Assembly: GCA_964529975.1 (NCBI GenBank)
Contig: CAZGXW010000034.1
Coordinates: forward strand, 1 to 28,389
Length of the DNA: 28,389 nt
From: JADFMN01 sp964529975
Lineage (GTDB): Bacteria; Armatimonadota; Fimbriimonadia; Fimbriimonadales; Fimbriimonadaceae
Direction: 5' to 3'
Shown here: one piece after another, positions 14,302 to 22,379 of the stretch
Numbering within the stretch: the stretch's first letter is position 1
How the letters are laid out: every line of letters begins with the position of its first letter
The notes under the pieces: generated by a model
Seen by the model: only the letters and a program-made list of their open reading frames with translations
Told to the model about the DNA's origin: nothing
Databases searched by the model: none
Program-made: the position numbers and the translations under genes

Positions 14302-15315
14302 ATGTCGAAGCCTCTGAACGTCGCGGTCCTTGGTGCCACCGGGGCAGTCGGACAAGAGTTCGTCCGCCTCTTCGAAGACCGCGCCTGGCCAGTCCACACG
14401 CTGCGACTGCTCGCAAGCGAGCGATCTGTGGGCAAGAAGCAGGCGTTCAAGGGCGGTGAGGTGTGCGTGGAACTCGCGACCCCCGAGGCGTTCGAGGGCA
14501 TCGACGTCGCGTTCTTCTCGGCAGGGGCGTCGCGAAGCAAGGAGTTTGCTCCGCACGCGACTAAGGCCGGAGCCGTCGTGATCGACAACTCCAGCGCGTT
14601 CCGAATGGACCCCGACGTGCCGCTCGTCGTGCCGGAGATCAATTTCCACGCGGTCAAGCCGGGCACCAAACTGGTCGCCAACCCCAACTGCACCGCGATC
14701 GTCATGCTCATGGCGGTCGCGCCGCTTCGCAAACTTGGCGAGATCGACCGCCTCATCATGAGCAGTTACCAGAGCGCGAGCGGCGCGGGAGCGATGGCCA
14801 TGGAAGAACTCGTCGAGCAGTCCAAGGTCGTGCTCGCCGGAGGAAAGGCACAGCCCAAAGAGTTCCCCCACCAGTGCGCGTTCAACGTCTTCAGCCACAA
14901 CACGCCGATCGATGAGACCGGATACAACGAGGAGGAGCGCAAGGTCGTCGCCGAGTCGAAGAAGATCCTCGAGATGCCCGACTTGCGCGTCAACGTGACC
15001 TGCGTCCGCGTCCCTGTGTTGCGCGCCCACAGCGAATCGATCACCGTCGAGTTCAAGGGAAAGGCGCCCAGCGTCGAGGACGCGCGCCGCGTGCTCCAGG
15101 AATCGCCGGGCGTGTCCGTGATCGATGACCGCGAGACCAACACGTTCCCCATGCCTGCCCACGCGAGCGGAAAGGACGACGTCTTCGTGGGGCGCATCCG
15201 CCAAGACCTCAGCAACCCCAACGCGCTGTGTCTGTTCGCGTCCGGTGACCAACTACTCAAGGGCGCGGCCCTCAACGCCGTCCAGATCGGCGAGAGAATG
15301 TTCGGGCTGAACTAG
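14302..15315 (+). CDS. asd: Aspartate-semialdehyde dehydrogenase
   Basis: Asd reduces aspartyl phosphate to aspartate semialdehyde, the branch point to lysine, diaminopimelate, threonine and methionine. The 337-aa product starts with the NADP-binding motif VAVLGATGAVGQEF. The catalytic cysteine is Cys130 in NPNCTAI. The base and substrate residues are in RVPVLRAHSES (His243). The active-site segment reads SSYQSASGAGAMAMEEL, where many homologues have YQAVSGTG. ATG 14302 has AGGACGGA just upstream as a ribosome binding site. Longer starts would run into the gap. The gene converges on the DUF1501 gene with an 8-base gap. Confidence 0.96.
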   Translation: MSKPLNVAVLGATGAVGQEFVRLFEDRAWPVHTLRLLASERSVGKKQAFKGGEVCVELATPEAFEGIDVAFFSAGASRSKEFAPHATKAGAVVIDNSSAFRMDPDVPLVVPEINFHAVKPGTKLVANPNCTAIVMLMAVAPLRKLGEIDRLIMSSYQSASGAGAMAMEELVEQSKVVLAGGKAQPKEFPHQCAFNVFSHNTPIDETGYNEEERKVVAESKKILEMPDLRVNVTCVRVPVLRAHSESITVEFKGKAPSVEDARRVLQESPGVSVIDDRETNTFPMPAHASGKDDVFVGRIRQDLSNPNALCLFASGDQLLKGAALNAVQIGERMFGLN

Positions 15316-15323
15316 CCCGGCCG

Positions 15324-16574
15324 CTACGCGATCAGCCCGATGGACCGACGGGCCAAACCTGGAAACACCGACGCTATAGTCGTCGAACCCAGCCGGCGCT
15401 CTAGCATCTCACCAAGCACGTCGCGATAGTCCGTCGTCACGGGCAGGTCTCCTGGACCCTCGAGGATCTCCTCGCCAAGCCCGGGCCAATCGGCGATCAC
15501 CCGACCGCCGCGAACGCCTCCGCCGAGCGCGAACATGACGCTCCCGCGGCCGTGGTCGGTCCCATAGCCGCTGTTCTCGGCGACGCGACGACCGAACTCC
15601 GTCTGCACGACCAAAGTCACGCGAGACATCTCGCGCCCCATGTCCTTCCGGAACGCCGCGAGCGACTTTCCGAGGTCGTCGAGAAGCCCCGCAAGCCAGG
15701 GCCCTTGAGCGACGTGAGTGTCCCAACCTCCGCGGTCGGCTGCGTCTAGGCATGCGATCTCAAGACCGACGTCCTTGCGCACGAGGTACGCGACCTGCGC
15801 CAGTGCAGAACCGAGCGACGTGCCCGGATACTCCGCCCCGTTCTCGGGTTTCGACTGCGCCGGATCGTAGTCGCGCAGGGCTTGTAGAGCCGCAAGCGTG
15901 TTGCGGCCGGCCTCCGCGAAGACGTCGTTGTGGTTCGCATACAGCGAAGTCAAGGCACGGGCGACCGTCGCCCGCTTCTCCTCCGGCACGGCGATGCGAT
16001 AGTCCGCGAGCGATTCGATCGCAACAGCCTGGGTCGCACCGCTGAGAGACTCGGGCATCGTGCTCGCGAACGCTACGGCGCGCATTGGCGCGGACGTACC
16101 GCCGCTAGCCAACAGGTGCCGCGCGATCCAACCGCCGTTCTGGTCCTCGCGGTCGTTCGCTGCGCCTCGCTCCATGGCGGTCATCGCTTCGAAGTGCGAC
16201 CTCGTCCTGTCCTGCGACCCCACCGCATGAACGATCCCCAGTTCGCCGCTCTCGTAGAGCGGGAGCAAGGGTGCGAGGTCGGGGTTCAACGCGAACATGT
16301 CGTCCAACCGGTGCGCGCGTTTACGGTCGATGGCAAGGGTCGGGCGCGCTTTGAAGTACGCGTCTTCGCCGATGGGCGCGACGAGGTTGAGACCGTCTGC
16401 ACCGCCGCGCAGGAACACCACAACGACCACGTTTCCGTTCTCACGGATCAGCGTCTGAGCGATCGCGGTCTTGCGCGTCGCCCACATTCCTGCCGCGATC
16501 AGGCCGCCAGTCACAAACGCACGCCGAGTCAGCCTCTTCTGTTCCGCTTCTCGATAACTCTCACAGTGCTTCAC
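15324..16574 (-). CDS. DUF1501 family Tat-exported protein
   Basis: The 416-aa protein has a twin-arginine signal (LTRRAFVTGGLIAAGMWA, residues 15-32). It then shows the DUF1501 pattern: VVVVVFLRGGADGLNLVAP, RSHFEAMTAMERGA, DRGGWDTHVAQGPWLAGLLDDLG, TLVVQTEFGRRVAENSGYGTDHGRG. The fold is related to alkaline phosphatase/sulfatase enzymes, but no activity is known. DUF1501 genes nearly always follow a DUF1800 gene, as here. GTG 16574 is 3 bases after the DUF1800 stop, and the Shine-Dalgarno GGAGG lies in the last codons of DUF1800. The product pair is thought to be exported and to act together. Confidence 0.93.
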   Translation of the reverse strand: MKHCESYREAEQKRLTRRAFVTGGLIAAGMWATRKTAIAQTLIRENGNVVVVVFLRGGADGLNLVAPIGEDAYFKARPTLAIDRKRAHRLDDMFALNPDLAPLLPLYESGELGIVHAVGSQDRTRSHFEAMTAMERGAANDREDQNGGWIARHLLASGGTSAPMRAVAFASTMPESLSGATQAVAIESLADYRIAVPEEKRATVARALTSLYANHNDVFAEAGRNTLAALQALRDYDPAQSKPENGAEYPGTSLGSALAQVAYLVRKDVGLEIACLDAADRGGWDTHVAQGPWLAGLLDDLGKSLAAFRKDMGREMSRVTLVVQTEFGRRVAENSGYGTDHGRGSVMFALGGGVRGGRVIADWPGLGEEILEGPGDLPVTTDYRDVLGEMLERRLGSTTIASVFPGLARRSIGLIA

Positions 16575-16577
16575 GTC

Positions 16578-18095
16578 CTACCTCCACTGAAACTCCGGCG
16601 AACACAGGCAAAGCGCCGTCAGTTCCGCCCACTCTTGCTTGCTCGAGGGCGTAGCCGAAGTGAACCCGCGCAACGACGAGCGCAACGCAGCCAACTGGGC
16701 GCCAGAGAGTCCGAACAGCGCGCTCACCCACGCGTCGCGGTCCTTGGCCCCGAAGCGCTCGGCAAGCGCAGCGACGTTCACTCCCGTTCCCTTGATGTCG
16801 CCATTGCACAGCGCAAACGCGAAGTTCCAGCGACCAAGCACCGAGCCGTTCCACGCCTCAGGCTCGAGCGGGTACCCGTCCGGCATCGGCCACAGGTGCG
16901 AGGGCTGTCCCATCACTTCCAAGTGGCGCAGGATCGGCTTGTTCCCGTCTGTCGAGGCGTCGAGCGCGCGCAAAGAAGACACCAAGAAGTCGAACGGGCG
17001 CTTGAACACAGGCGGCCCGTTCAAGAACTCGTCCGAAAGAAAGATCGTCCTCAACATCTTCCCGATATCGCCGACAGGTTCCTCGAGGTATGCAGCAGCG
17101 ACCCGCTCAACGATCGCCCCGTCGTTCCCTCCCCCTTGGGGGAGGGTTAGGGTGGGGGTCTCCCGGCCCTTAACTGGAGAGTCCTGACCCATGTCTCCCA
17201 AGAAGTAAGCGCACAACTTTCGTGCTAGGTGCTTCGCCGTGCTAGGGTGTCTAGCCACGATCTGCAACACCTGCTCACCGTCCTTTACGCCGTCTTCGTT
17301 GTGGACCGTGTGTCCGAGGACCGTTTTCGGCAGTTTGTCGTGCAACGAAGAGTCAAACCGGAACGAGCCGCGCTTCTTCATGAACCCGCGCTCCTCCGTC
17401 CATCCCGTGAAGCACCGCGCGACCTCCATCACGTCGCGCTGGGTGTAGCCGCCGTCCACGCCGAGCGTGTGAAGTTCGAGCAGTTCGCGCGCATAGTTCT
17501 CGTTCGGCTGTCCCCAGTGCGAGGCCTGTTGGTCGAGATAGAGCAGCATCGCTGTGCTTTTTGCGCTCGCGTTGAGCATGGAAACGAACGACCCCACGGC
17601 GTTCGCACGGATCACTTCGCGCTGGTCGGTCGGGATGCGATAGGCCGCAAGGCCTTTGTTGCCGTAGATGTTGAAGTGGTTGGTCCAGAAGTCGACCATC
17701 CGCTCGCGGACTTGCCAGGGTGAAAGGACCGCATACAGCAGTTCTGTCTGTTGCGCCTGGCGCACGATGTCGTGCTTTGGCCAATTGCGCAGGTCCCACA
17801 TCGAGAGGCTTGTTGCCTCGAGGCGAGAGAGCCGCAACGTCAGTTCGATCGGCTCGTTATCGTCAGGGTGGAGTTGCTCGTCCAGCCACCGCTCGCGCCC
17901 CTTCTTTCGAAGGACTTCCAAGTCGCCAGGGCGGGCGCCAAACCCGGCGCGTGCGAGGAACCGCGAATCTGGGTCGCTTTCGATCGTTGGCTGCGCGACG
18001 GGTTCGGCAGTACCGATGCTACAACCGCCAGCGACTGCGGCACCGGCTCCTGCACCCGCCAACAGACCGAGCGTCTGTCGACGGGTGAGGTTCAT
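16578..18095 (-). CDS. DUF1800 family exported protein with in-frame repeat insertion
   Basis: The 505-aa protein has a Tat-type start (LTRRQTLGLLAGAGAGAAVAGG) ending in GGC, so it may be a lipoprotein. DUF1800 motifs are FLARAGFGARPGDLEVL, MVDFWTNHFNIY, NYARELLELHTLGVDGGYTQRDV and VARCFTGWT. Near residues 305-327, between ARKLCAYFLGDMG and AIVERVAAAYLEE, about 22 residues are inserted, including GRETPTLTLPQGGG. These are encoded by a palindromic G/C-rich repeat and are not expected in the family. The frame is kept. ATG 18095 overlaps the stop of the upstream gene (ATGA) with GGAGG just before. It forms an operon with the membrane-protein gene upstream and DUF1501 downstream. Confidence 0.93.
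   Translation of the reverse strand: MNLTRRQTLGLLAGAGAGAAVAGGCSIGTAEPVAQPTIESDPDSRFLARAGFGARPGDLEVLRKKGRERWLDEQLHPDDNEPIELTLRLSRLEATSLSMWDLRNWPKHDIVRQAQQTELLYAVLSPWQVRERMVDFWTNHFNIYGNKGLAAYRIPTDQREVIRANAVGSFVSMLNASAKSTAMLLYLDQQASHWGQPNENYARELLELHTLGVDGGYTQRDVMEVARCFTGWTEERGFMKKRGSFRFDSSLHDKLPKTVLGHTVHNEDGVKDGEQVLQIVARHPSTAKHLARKLCAYFLGDMGQDSPVKGRETPTLTLPQGGGNDGAIVERVAAAYLEEPVGDIGKMLRTIFLSDEFLNGPPVFKRPFDFLVSSLRALDASTDGNKPILRHLEVMGQPSHLWPMPDGYPLEPEAWNGSVLGRWNFAFALCNGDIKGTGVNVAALAERFGAKDRDAWVSALFGLSGAQLAALRSSLRGFTSATPSSKQEWAELTALCLCSPEFQWR
17127..17173 (-). repeat. Dispersed palindromic repeat inside the DUF1800 gene
   Basis: On the plus strand CCCTCCCCC (17127-17135) and GGGGGAGGG (17138-17146) form a perfect 9-bp inverted repeat with a 2-base centre. 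A TTAGGGTGGGGGT tract and CCCGGCCCT follow. On the minus strand it encodes the PTLTLPQGGG stretch. Short elements translating to this kind of peptide are common mobile-like repeats in bacterial genomes. It shares AGGGCCGGGA and CCCTCCCCC with the element at 26023-26050. Confidence 0.75.
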
Positions 18096-18604
18096 TGCGC
18101 CTCCACGAAGGGCGGCGCATCAGAAACGCGTCGCCGACCACCGACCATCGCCCTGCAGCCCGCGCCGAACGACGCGATGAGGACGTAGGGCAGCAAGAGG
18201 AACCATCCGAACACGGGCAACAACTCCGCCGCGACGACGAGCATCCCGCCCTTGGCGATCGATTGGTACGTCGATGTCGCGCTGTCGTTGTCTCGGATGC
18301 GCCGGCCCATCAGGCGATAAAGCCCGCCGGAACCGAACACGGCGACGCCGAGAATCGCCGCGAAAACGAACCCTCCTAGGCCTCGAGTCGGAGCGGGACC
18401 AAAGAGGACCGCTCCCAGTGTGCCGAACACGGTCATCAACCCGAGGCCGACCAAGAAGGTCACCCACGGTCGGTGCTCGAAGTCGAGGCTCGCGCGCTCG
18501 GTGCGCTGAGGAAAGAGGATCGCGGACATCAACCCTCCCGCCCATGCGGCCAGTCCGCTAAACACGATGATCGCGATCGTTGCAAAAACGTCTCCAAGGA
18601 TCAT
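18092..18604 (-). CDS. Small membrane protein heading the DUF1800/DUF1501 operon
   Basis: I do not recognise the family. The 170-aa protein has about four hydrophobic segments: residues 5-30, 48-68, 75-95 and 120-150. A short charged loop (RRIRDNDSATSTYQS) separates the middle segments, and the tail is basic then acidic. From ATG 18604, GGAGG lies about 9 bases upstream, so I chose this over GTG 18610, which would be too close. A TATAGT -10-like box lies at 18629-18634 (minus strand). Its stop overlaps the DUF1800 start (ATGA), so it is made together with that pair. A role in anchoring or exporting the pair is only an inference. Confidence 0.75.
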   Translation of the reverse strand: MILGDVFATIAIIVFSGLAAWAGGLMSAILFPQRTERASLDFEHRPWVTFLVGLGLMTVFGTLGAVLFGPAPTRGLGGFVFAAILGVAVFGSGGLYRLMGRRIRDNDSATSTYQSIAKGGMLVVAAELLPVFGWFLLLPYVLIASFGAGCRAMVGGRRRVSDAPPFVEAQ

Positions 18605-18705
18605 TCCCACATACCTCCAGGTTTGACCACTATAAGACGGTTTTCTCGGACGCGGGCAAACAGCCCAAAAAGGCCCAGGCCCAAAGGGAAGAGAAGCCCT
18701 ATCGC

Positions 18706-19296
18706 CTAACCCTTCATAGCACTCGCCAAACGGTGGATTGGCTTCACAACCGTACGTCCTGCTGACGTAAGGGAGTAAGTCACAGTTGGAGGATAGGTCT
18801 CAACGACCTTGCGCGCGACCAGCCCGTGCGCGACCAACGGCTTGAGGCACATGACGAGCGCCCTGTCGGTGATGCCCTCGGCGGCCTTGGCAAGTTCGTT
18901 GAATCTGCACGGCCCAGACATCAGGACGAGAAGCACTGCCATCGACCACTTCGAGAGCCCCTTCCAGGGCACTGAGTCCAAGGCTTTGATGATCTGGGAG
19001 CAAGCACGGCCGACCCTCAACCCGTCCTTCGTCAACACATACTCTGGGCGCATGGGGTGGCCATAGCCTGGGTTGCGCTCCACCCATCCGCGCTCTGTCG
19101 TATAACTCAAAGCCGCCCTGATCCCACCTTGCGATGCGCCAAGCCCGCGCCAAAGAGCGACGAACTTCTCACCCTTGCGCTCGAACAGCAACGCCATGAC
19201 CGGCACGACCCATCGCGTGTCGCCGCCTTCTCGCGCCTCAACGACGGACTCTACAAGGTCGTTTCTCGCCGACTTGCTCCAGATTGTTCTTGACAT
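18706..19296 (-). CDS. HxlR-type transcriptional regulator with two fused winged-helix domains
   Basis: The 196-aa protein contains two HxlR/MarR-like winged-helix domains in one chain. The C-terminal one (about residues 108-190) is typical: LSKWSMAVLLVLMSGPCRFNEL, ITDRALVMCLKPLVAHGLV, VTYSLTSAGRTV. The N-terminal one (about 25-105) is a diverged copy: TRWVVPVMALLFERKGEKF, GIRAALSYTTERGWVER, EYVLTKDGLRVGRAC. Ordinary HxlR proteins are about 110 aa and act as dimers, so this looks like a single-chain pseudo-dimer. It is divergent from a VOC protein gene, a common pairing in which the regulator controls its neighbour and itself. The 59-base shared region holds palindromic TACGTA and a CTATACG/CGATATAG imperfect inverted repeat, possible operator parts. 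Confidence 0.85.
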   Translation of the reverse strand: MSRTIWSKSARNDLVESVVEAREGGDTRWVVPVMALLFERKGEKFVALWRGLGASQGGIRAALSYTTERGWVERNPGYGHPMRPEYVLTKDGLRVGRACSQIIKALDSVPWKGLSKWSMAVLLVLMSGPCRFNELAKAAEGITDRALVMCLKPLVAHGLVARKVVETYPPTVTYSLTSAGRTVVKPIHRLASAMKG

Positions 19297-19355
19297 GCTG
19301 CTATACGTAGTGATATTATGACCGAAAGCCGATATAGCCTGGTGGGTGAGCCGAA

Positions 19356-19733
19356 ATGCCGAAGTTTGAGTATCGAAACGACTTGACGGTTGCGTACGAG
19401 GTGAGCGACTGCCAGAGGAGCATCGACTGGTACAAGGACGTTCTGGGGTTTGAGCTGCTGTACTACCTCGAGGACTATGGCTGGTGCGAGATGCAGAGCC
19501 ATATCCCAGGGGTGAGTTGTGGGTTCAGCCAGGTCGAGACGCCCAAAGTTGGTGCTGGCCCGACCCTGACTTGGGCCGTGAAGGACATCGAGGCCGCCAG
19601 GGCCGAACTGGAGGGGAAGGGGGTCCGGTTCGACGGCGAGACCCGCGTCCTGCCTGGCCTGGTCAAACTGGCCGTTTTCTTCGACCCGGACGGCAACGAC
19701 CTGATGTTCAGCGAGAGCCTCCAGCAAGGGTAG
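19356..19733 (+). CDS. VOC (glyoxalase/bleomycin resistance-type) protein
   Basis: The 125-aa protein is one vicinal-oxygen-chelate domain built from two beta-alpha-beta3 units: VAYEVSDCQRSIDWYKDVLGFELLYY and LTWAVKDIEAARAELEGKGVRF. The closing motif is FFDPDGNDLMFSES. Such proteins include glyoxalases, dioxygenases and antibiotic-binding proteins. The expected metal ligands are not all evident, so substrate and chemistry cannot be assigned. It is divergent from the HxlR-type regulator, which probably controls it. A G-rich GGTGGGTGAG lies just upstream of ATG 19356 as a possible ribosome binding site. A TATTAT box at 19314-19319 could be its -10. Confidence 0.88.
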   Translation: MPKFEYRNDLTVAYEVSDCQRSIDWYKDVLGFELLYYLEDYGWCEMQSHIPGVSCGFSQVETPKVGAGPTLTWAVKDIEAARAELEGKGVRFDGETRVLPGLVKLAVFFDPDGNDLMFSESLQQG

Positions 19734-19747
19734 GGTCCCGGCCTCAC

Positions 19748-19776
19748 TTGAACCTGGGCGGCCTCCGTGGTACCAT
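19748..19776 (+). promoter_or_regulatory. Promoter of rpmB (-35 and -10)
   Basis: TTGAAC at 19748-19753 and TACCAT at 19771-19776 are separated by exactly 17 bases. The predicted start gives a leader of about 30 bases. Confidence 0.65.
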
Positions 19777-19812
19777 TGAGGGCCGTTCCAACCCACTTTG
19801 GGGGACACCACT

Positions 19813-20082
19813 ATGGCAAGAGTCTGTCAAGTCAGCGGCAAGCGCGGCAACCACGCTAAGCACATTCGGCACCGCCACTCGGGCCAGTGGAAGTTCCGCG
19901 CGCCCAAGAAGAACCGTCTTCAGGCGGCGAACCTGCAAAAGGTGACGATCCAGACCAAGCACGGCAAGGTGCGACTTACGGTCGCGACGTCGGTCCTGAA
20001 GTCGCCCGAGTTCGCTGCGGTCGTGGCGGGCCTCAAGCCAATCCCGAAGTCGTGGCTGAAGAAGCCCGATTACGGCATCTAG
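19813..20082 (+). CDS. rpmB: 50S ribosomal protein L28
   Basis: The 89-aa protein begins MARVCQVSGKRGNHAKHIRHRHSGQWKFRAP (seen in pieces), the L28 N-terminus, with KKNRLQAANLQKVTI as the family's conserved 'N-L-Q' segment. Only one cysteine is present, so the four-cysteine zinc ribbon of C+ L28 forms is absent; this is a C- type. It is somewhat longer than the E. coli protein (78 aa) because of a C-terminal extension. GGGGA lies 8-12 bases before ATG 19813. It has its own promoter and terminator, so it is a single-gene unit. Confidence 0.93.
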   Translation: MARVCQVSGKRGNHAKHIRHRHSGQWKFRAPKKNRLQAANLQKVTIQTKHGKVRLTVATSVLKSPEFAAVVAGLKPIPKSWLKKPDYGI

Positions 20083-20103
20083 GAACTGGAGCCAGGTTTT
20101 ATT

Positions 20104-20136
20104 GGCCAGGTCAATGCGACCTGGCCGATTTGCTTT
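20104..20136 (+). terminator. Terminator of rpmB
   Basis: A perfect 9-bp stem (GGCCAGGTC 20104-20112, complement 20118-20126) with a 5-base loop is followed by the U-rich GATTTGCTTT. It also lies just past the end of the convergent aminotransferase gene, but that side has an A-tract, not a U-tract. Confidence 0.75.
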
Positions 20137-21343
20137 AACTGGTCTTGACCAATGTCCCGGGGTATGCGGCGAGCGCCGCCTCCAGGCAATCCATCGCCTT
20201 GCCCAGTTCTTCGCAGTTCAGCACGTAGGCGATGCGGACCTCGTCCTTTCCGAGGCCGGGGGTCTCGTAGAACCCGGTCGCAGGCGCGAACATGACGGTC
20301 GCACCCTCGTGCGAAAAGTCGGAGAGCAGCCACTGGCAGAACTTATCGCTGTCGTCGATCGGTAGGCGGACCGTGGCGTAGAACGCGCCGTTGATGTCCG
20401 GACAGACCACTCCGGGCATCGCGCGCAGTCGTGAGACGAGCAGGTCTCGGCGGCGCATGTACTCGTTGCGGACCTCGTCGAGGTAGGACTGCGGCGTGTC
20501 GAGCGCGCCGATCATTCCGTACTGTTCGAGCGTCGGTGGCGACAGTCGCGCTTGCGCGAACTTGAGCGCGGCGAACGTCACGTCCTTGTTGCGCGAGACG
20601 ATGAAGCCGACTCGCGCTCCACAAAGAGAATACATCTTCGACGCCGAATCGATCATCACCGCGTGCTGGTCGATGCCTTCAAGTTCGAGGACTGAGGGGA
20701 TCCGCTTGCCCGTGAAGTTGAACTCTCGGTAGACCTCGTCGGCGATGATGAAGAGGTCGTGCTTCAGCGCGAGTTGGCGCAGGCCTTCGAGTTGCTCTTC
20801 GGAATAGACAGTTCCTGTCGGGTTGCCGGGGTTGTTGACTAGGATCGCCTTGGTGCGCGGCGTGATCTTGGCCGCGAAAGCCTCGACGCCCGGAAGTGCG
20901 AACCCGTCCTCTATACGCGTGGTGATCGGCACGACGTTGACGTCCGCGATGGTCGAGAATCCGATGTAGTTCGCGTACATGGGCTCGGGGACGATGACCT
21001 CGTCGCCGGGGTTGAGGCACGCGAGCATGGAGAAGATCAGCGCCTCGGAGCCTGCGGTGCAGGTGATGATGTGCTCGGCCTGCACGTCGATTCCGATCGA
21101 GCGATAGCGCGCGGCGAGTTTCTCGCGCAGTTCCTGGATGCCCTGGGAAGGGGAATACGCGAGGACCTTGCGGCTCGGGTCGCGCACGGCCTTCCAAAAC
21201 TCGGCGGGGGAGTCGATGTCGGGCTGGCCGATGTTGAGGTGGTAGATCTTGACGCCCTTCTTGGCAGCCGCCTCGGCATAGGGGCCGAGTTTGCGGATCG
21301 GAGATTCAGGCGCTCTGTGGGCTCGTTCGGATGTCTGGGGCAT
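20135..21343 (-). CDS. Class I/II PLP-dependent aminotransferase (aspartate aminotransferase-like)
   Basis: The 402-aa enzyme is of fold type I. PLP residues are visible: NPGNPTG (171-177), DEVY (202-205), the Schiff-base lysine K236 in SASKMYSLCGARVG, and R244. The carboxylate-binding arginine is in DEVRIAYVLN near the C-terminus. The motif SKMYSLCGARVG differs from classical AspC and is seen in a broad-specificity group. Aspartate as substrate is the usual guess, but alanine or aromatic amino acids cannot be excluded. ATG 21343 has GGAG 8 bases upstream and fits the family start; the open frame reaches 21400, but those 19 residues are not conserved in type. It is divergent from the dehydratase gene, with 46 bases between the starts. 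Confidence 0.92.
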   Translation of the reverse strand: MPQTSERAHRAPESPIRKLGPYAEAAAKKGVKIYHLNIGQPDIDSPAEFWKAVRDPSRKVLAYSPSQGIQELREKLAARYRSIGIDVQAEHIITCTAGSEALIFSMLACLNPGDEVIVPEPMYANYIGFSTIADVNVVPITTRIEDGFALPGVEAFAAKITPRTKAILVNNPGNPTGTVYSEEQLEGLRQLALKHDLFIIADEVYREFNFTGKRIPSVLELEGIDQHAVMIDSASKMYSLCGARVGFIVSRNKDVTFAALKFAQARLSPPTLEQYGMIGALDTPQSYLDEVRNEYMRRRDLLVSRLRAMPGVVCPDINGAFYATVRLPIDDSDKFCQWLLSDFSHEGATVMFAPATGFYETPGLGKDEVRIAYVLNCEELGKAMDCLEAALAAYPGTLVKTS

Positions 21344-21389
21344 GGGACGGCTCCATGATACTTGGGCTGCAGGGGTCACAATCCGACCG

Positions 21390-22343
21390 ATGCCGGTCAC
21401 ATATCAGGACGTCGAGGCGGCTGCGGCGAGGTTGGAGGGCGTTGCCCACCAAACCCCAGTGCTGACGTCGCGCACGTTCGACGAAATGACCGGTTGCCGG
21501 GCGTACTTCAAGGCAGAGAACTTTCAGCGCGTGGGGGCGTTTAAGTTCCGCGGCGCGTACAACGCGTTCTCGCGACTGAGCGACGAGCAGAGAAAGGGCG
21601 GGGTACTGACGTTTTCGAGCGGGAACCACGGAGCGGCATGCGCGCTGGCCGGACGGCTGCTCGGCGTTCCTGTAGTCGTGGTGATGAACCACGACGCGCC
21701 GCAACTCAAGATCGACGCTGTGAAGGGCTACGGCGCGGAAGTCGTGCTGTTCGACCGCAATGAGCAGGTGCGCGAGGAACTCGGCCAGAAGATTGCGCAG
21801 GAGCGAGGGATGACGATCGTTCCGCCGTACGACCATCCGCACATCGTCGCCGGGCAGGGGACGGCAGGAAGGGAGCTCTTCCAAGAGGTGCCCGACCTCG
21901 ACGTGTTAGTTTGTGGTGTCGGCGGCGGAGGAGTGTTGAGCGGATGTTGCATCGCTGCCGCCGAGTTGGCTCCTTCATGCGTCGTGTTTGGTGTCGAGCC
22001 CGAACTGGGCAACGACGGCCAACAAAGCCTGCGCAAAGGCGAGATCGTCTCGCTTCCGAACTCGCCCGACACGATCGCAGACGGAGCGCGGACGACTTCG
22101 CTCGGGAAGATCACGTTCGCGATCATCCAGAAGCACGCGCGTGACATCGTGACGGTGTCAGACGCGGAACTCCTCCAGGCGACGCGGTTCTTCTTCGAGC
22201 GGATGAAGGTGGTCGTTGAGCCGACCGGGGCGCTGGGTGCGGCTGCGGTGATGTGCGGCAAGATCGACGTGCGCGGAAAGCGCGTGGGGATCATGATTAC
22301 GGGCGGCAACGCGGATATTGCAGACTTGGTCAGAAAGTGGTGA
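21390..22343 (+). CDS. Threonine/serine dehydratase (no ACT domain)
   Basis: This PLP enzyme of fold type II deaminates threonine or serine. The 317-aa product has the PLP lysine K52 in AFKFRGAYNAF, the substrate loop SSGNHGA (76-82), the phosphate loop GGGGVLSG and a late ITGGNAD motif. The regulatory ACT domain of biosynthetic IlvA is missing, so it is a catabolic dehydratase or a serine racemase-like enzyme. The open frame extends to 21291, but that part is a shadow of the divergent aminotransferase. ATG 21390 gives the normal N-terminus. A CACAAT box 7 bases upstream may be its -10; no Shine-Dalgarno is seen. Confidence 0.92.
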   Translation: MPVTYQDVEAAAARLEGVAHQTPVLTSRTFDEMTGCRAYFKAENFQRVGAFKFRGAYNAFSRLSDEQRKGGVLTFSSGNHGAACALAGRLLGVPVVVVMNHDAPQLKIDAVKGYGAEVVLFDRNEQVREELGQKIAQERGMTIVPPYDHPHIVAGQGTAGRELFQEVPDLDVLVCGVGGGGVLSGCCIAAAELAPSCVVFGVEPELGNDGQQSLRKGEIVSLPNSPDTIADGARTTSLGKITFAIIQKHARDIVTVSDAELLQATRFFFERMKVVVEPTGALGAAAVMCGKIDVRGKRVGIMITGGNADIADLVRKW

Positions 22344-22364
22344 GTCGCGTCGAATCCATCGCTG

Positions 22365-22373
22365 TGCTAGCAT
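22365..22373 (+). promoter_or_regulatory. Extended -10 box of the YcxB-like gene (leaderless arrangement)
   Basis: TGC followed by TAGCAT (22368-22373) lies 6 bases before ATG 22380. No ribosome binding site is present. Confidence 0.55.
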
Positions 22374-22379
22374 CCACGC

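Noticed and set aside
14131..15252. Minus-strand open frame across the N gap and asd
   Set aside because: It passes through undetermined bases and lies antisense to asd; no domain is visible.
15930..17150. 406-aa plus-strand open frame across the DUF1501/DUF1800 junction
   Set aside because: Shadow of two well-supported minus-strand genes; Arg-rich with no motif.
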